This document shows positions 33,324-35,383 of a stretch of DNA of 35,383 nt, in pieces. The DNA is taken from NCBI GenBank assembly GCA_030065015.1, contig JASJDU010000005.1:1-35383 (forward strand). Reading direction: 5' to 3'. Each line of letters opens with the position of its first letter. Position 1 is the stretch's first letter. The notes under the pieces are model-generated. The model was not told where the DNA came from. It worked only from the letters and a program-made list of their open reading frames with translations, and did no database searches. The DNA is from Candidatus Caenarcanales bacterium. Its GTDB lineage: Bacteria; Cyanobacteriota; Vampirovibrionia; Caenarcaniphilales; Caenarcanaceae. The translations under genes and the position numbers were made by a program.

Positions 33324-33367
33324 GATTTTAACCATTTTTTGATCTGTCAGCCCAAGGTAATTCAACA

Positions 33368-34699
33368 TTGTTTAGCAAATTCCTCAAAGCACCAAAGTAT
33401 TCATTAATAAAGCTCAGTTCAATTGTATATCTTCTTGCAATTACTATTTCTTTCACGTTCTCTATATCAGCAACACCGAGAGTTCAAAGAAATATTCAAC
33501 CGGATGAGCTTTATGAATTAGTTCGCCTAATAGTCAATCAAAATTATTTAGATACTACCTATAACAATCAAGATTTAGACATATGGTCTTCCGAAAGACG
33601 ATATAAAGACAAAATTAAAAGTTATGACGATGCAAAAAAAGCCATACAAACCATGTTAGCCAGTTTGGGTGACAGATATACACGCTTTTTAGACAAAGAG
33701 GAATATGCAGATGAGCTGCAAGCAATTGATGCAAAGTTACCGGGAATTGGTATTCAAATCGGATTGGATAAGACTCAAAAAATTATTGTAATAGCCCCCA
33801 TTCAAGGAACTCCCGCATTCAAAGCAGGTCTCATGCCAAAAGACGAAATTCTTGAGGTGGATGGAACACCAACAAAAGGCTTATCAATTGAAGAAGTAGC
33901 AAACAAAATTAGAGGAACTCCTGGAACAAAAGTTAAACTTTTAATTTTGCGAAACGAGTCGGAAAAATCTTTTGAAATTACAAGAGCCGAAATTCATATT
34001 GAAGCGATTCCAGAAGGCCAAGCTGCAAAAATAAATGATGACATTTGTTACATTCACCTCTCTACTTTTATCTCTCAAGATGCCGCGAAAGAGTTTGCAA
34101 ATAAATTAAAACAACTCAACAAATGCCCGGGATTAATTCTTGATTTACGCAATAATCCGGGAGGTTTATTGGATAACGCAATTCTTCTTGCAAACATGTT
34201 TCTTGAAGATGGACTGGATATTGTAAGTACCGTTGACAGAGATGGATACGTAAACACTAAAGCAACCGGTGATAAGAGACTTGCTCAATTTGATGGAAAG
34301 CTTGTGATTTTGGTCAACGAAGGTTCAGCAAGTGCAAGCGAAATTTTGAGCGGAGCACTTAAAGATCATGGGAGGGCAGTACTGGTTGGCGAAAAAACTT
34401 TTGGTAAGGGCTTAGTTCAATTAGTTCGTGACTTGCCTGATGGTTCCGGAATCAATATAACAACAGCAAAATATTTAACCCCTAAAGGCACGGATATCAA
34501 TAAAATAGGAATTCAACCAAATCACAAAGTCAAGCTAACAAAGGATGATTTGGAAGAAAAGAAAGGTCCTTGGTTTATTGATTATGACAATATTGTCAAA
34601 CCCGAAACTGCCTTAAATGAAAACAGCGTTAAAGATATTCAATTAGCTAAAGCAATTAGTATCTTGAAGAAAGAACTAAATCAAAAGGCAATACCTTAA
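33368..34699 (+). CDS. ctpA: Carboxy-terminal processing protease (S41 family)
   Basis: A periplasmic serine protease of the CtpA/Prc family. TTG 33368, with AAGG ten bases upstream, is the only sensible start. The N-terminal region (basic KAPKYSLIK, then LSSIVYLLAITISFTFSISA) is a signal peptide cut near residue 36. The PDZ domain is at about 128-215 (GIGIQIGLDKTQK to VKLLILRNE). The protease domain follows, with CPGLILDLRNNPGG, then the catalytic Ser in NEGSASASEILSGAL and Lys in VGEKTFGKGLVQ. Length 443 is normal. Such enzymes trim envelope proteins, and in Cyanobacteria the D1 protein. It is 27 bases upstream of ruvX and probably shares its transcript. Confidence 0.94.
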   Translation: MFSKFLKAPKYSLIKLSSIVYLLAITISFTFSISATPRVQRNIQPDELYELVRLIVNQNYLDTTYNNQDLDIWSSERRYKDKIKSYDDAKKAIQTMLASLGDRYTRFLDKEEYADELQAIDAKLPGIGIQIGLDKTQKIIVIAPIQGTPAFKAGLMPKDEILEVDGTPTKGLSIEEVANKIRGTPGTKVKLLILRNESEKSFEITRAEIHIEAIPEGQAAKINDDICYIHLSTFISQDAAKEFANKLKQLNKCPGLILDLRNNPGGLLDNAILLANMFLEDGLDIVSTVDRDGYVNTKATGDKRLAQFDGKLVILVNEGSASASEILSGALKDHGRAVLVGEKTFGKGLVQLVRDLPDGSGINITTAKYLTPKGTDINKIGIQPNHKVKLTKDDLEEKKGPWFIDYDNIVKPETALNENSVKDIQLAKAISILKKELNQKAIP

Positions 34700-34726
34700 A
34701 CGAAAAGTGATTTCTTATCAGGCTCA

Positions 34727-35116
34727 ATGAGGTTACTAGGGTTAGATATTGGAAGCAAAAAAGTTGGGATTGCAATATCCGATAAAACACTCACTGTTGC
34801 AAGGCCCTTAAAAACCGTTCTCTTCAAGCAACTTCAAACTGAGCTGAAAGAAATATTAATTGAATACAATGATGTTGAAGGTTTAGTAATTGGATTACCA
34901 GTTTCTCAATCGGGAGAAAAAGCCGAACAAATTAAATTAATAGGTCAAAAACTCAACCGGGTTTTTCAATTAGAAGTCTTTTATGAAGATGAGAGATTAA
35001 CCAGTTGGGAAGCCAGAGAAATACTGAAAGACGAAGGATACAATGTAACTAAAATTAAAGAGTTGGAAGATCAAGTAGCAGCTAAGCTCATTCTTCAAAG
35101 TTACTTAAGCCATTAA
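34727..35116 (+). CDS. ruvX: Holliday junction resolvase-like protein RuvX/YqgF
   Basis: A small RNase H-fold protein of the YqgF family, implicated in 16S rRNA 5' end maturation and proposed as a Holliday junction resolvase. LLGLDIGSKKVGIAISD (3-19) supplies the first acidic residue. GLVIGLPVSQSGEKAEQ (about 57-73) and YEDERLTSWEARE (about 90-102) follow, and the last acidic site is in LEDQVAAKLILQSYL. Length 129 is normal. Start ATG 34727, close behind ctpA. Confidence 0.94.
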   Translation: MRLLGLDIGSKKVGIAISDKTLTVARPLKTVLFKQLQTELKEILIEYNDVEGLVIGLPVSQSGEKAEQIKLIGQKLNRVFQLEVFYEDERLTSWEAREILKDEGYNVTKIKELEDQVAAKLILQSYLSH

Positions 35117-35383
35117 CCTGTTACTTAGCTTCAATTACACTTCGATCAATTTCAGATGCAACTTTGGTGAGTAGAAAGACGTTCCATCGAGAATGCCTTT
35201 GAATTATAAGGAGTTAATAATTTCAGTATTTGAAATCGCCACTAATTATAGTAAATTAAGTTAATAAGCACACATTCTGAGGATGTGTTTATCAAGTTTT
35301 TTATGAAAAGGAATATCTGAATTGTCGGAACGAATACTCCTTTTGAGATTAGCCCACTGAGGCTCAGACTTATTCAAATCTGG
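35117..35383. other. Right-edge stretch with a weak hairpin and possible gene end
   Basis: No complete gene. ACACAT (35270-35275) / ATGTGT (35283-35288) with a 7-base loop is followed, after nine bases, by a T6 run, a weak terminator candidate for ctpA-ruvX. On the minus strand an open frame of 40 codons enters from the right edge and stops at 35261-35263 (ends KLDKHILRMCAY). It may be the end of a gene outside the window but is unrecognised and could be chance. Confidence 0.3.

Noticed and set aside
1-35383. CRISPR arrays, rRNA genes, riboswitches, replication origin
   Set aside because: No regularly spaced repeats, no rRNA sequence, no riboswitch core and no DnaA-box cluster seen on reading through.

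Overview
The window is AT-rich bacterial chromosome carrying ordinary housekeeping genes interspersed with lineage-specific genes of unknown function. An outer membrane is implied by lpxI (lipid A), kdsA (KDO) and an AMIN-type cell-wall amidase. A complex I subunit (nuoD) implies respiration. The mix of solitary nuoD, triple-AMIN amidase, FHA proteins, a FliA/WhiG-type sigma factor and low GC fits a non-photosynthetic relative of Cyanobacteria (Melainabacteria/Vampirovibrionia type). That placement is an inference from gene content, not a phylogenetic result.

Region 1-770 is a scar of mobile DNA. It has the start of a zinc-ribbon transposase running off the left edge, a frameshifted remnant of a serine recombinase C-terminus, and a tRNA-Ser(CGA). 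From 903 to 4592 lies a minus-strand cluster read murI, prmC, a possible 26-residue ORF, rimP, nusA. The usual nusA followers ylxR and infB are absent and the tRNA and scar come instead. From 4.7 to 9.5 kb, two plus-strand orphan genes (4709, 8682) flank the minus-strand amidase and cysS. From 9.5 to 12.1 kb are bioD, lpxI and an HTTM (vitamin K carboxylase-like) membrane protein. The HTTM gene ends a three-gene membrane operon (12.1-14 kb), followed by a FabG-like reductase. From 15.1 to 17.1 kb are two tandem FHA-domain genes. From 17.2 to 20.7 kb is a minus-strand envelope-type operon: a 796-residue Ser-rich single-pass protein, a SIMPL protein and a DUF4404 protein. kdsA follows, with a perfect inverted repeat between its -35 and -10.

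From 21.8 to 26.1 kb, an unusual TPR-AAA ATPase is translationally coupled to carA, followed by argH. argH and kdsA converge on a strong terminator stem that contains the argH stop codon. From 26.2 to 29.4 kb are nuoD, a coiled-coil protein and a lone FliA/WhiG-family sigma factor. From 29.4 to 33.2 kb are the glycolytic genes pgk and gpmI, flanking another plus-strand orphan whose 3' end overlaps gpmI by 92 bases. From 33.4 to 35.1 kb are the carboxy-terminal protease ctpA and ruvX, then non-coding sequence and perhaps the end of another gene.

The less ordinary content is the set of plus-strand orphans (4709, 8682, 15121, 15842, 30927), three of which share a TATATACT element upstream; the HTTM operon; the Ser-rich/SIMPL/DUF4404 operon; and the AAA protein that lacks both arginine-finger positions. 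Shine-Dalgarno sites are strong for some genes (DUF4404, fabG, murI, kdsA) and absent for others. TTG or GTG starts are used by murI, ctpA and prmC.
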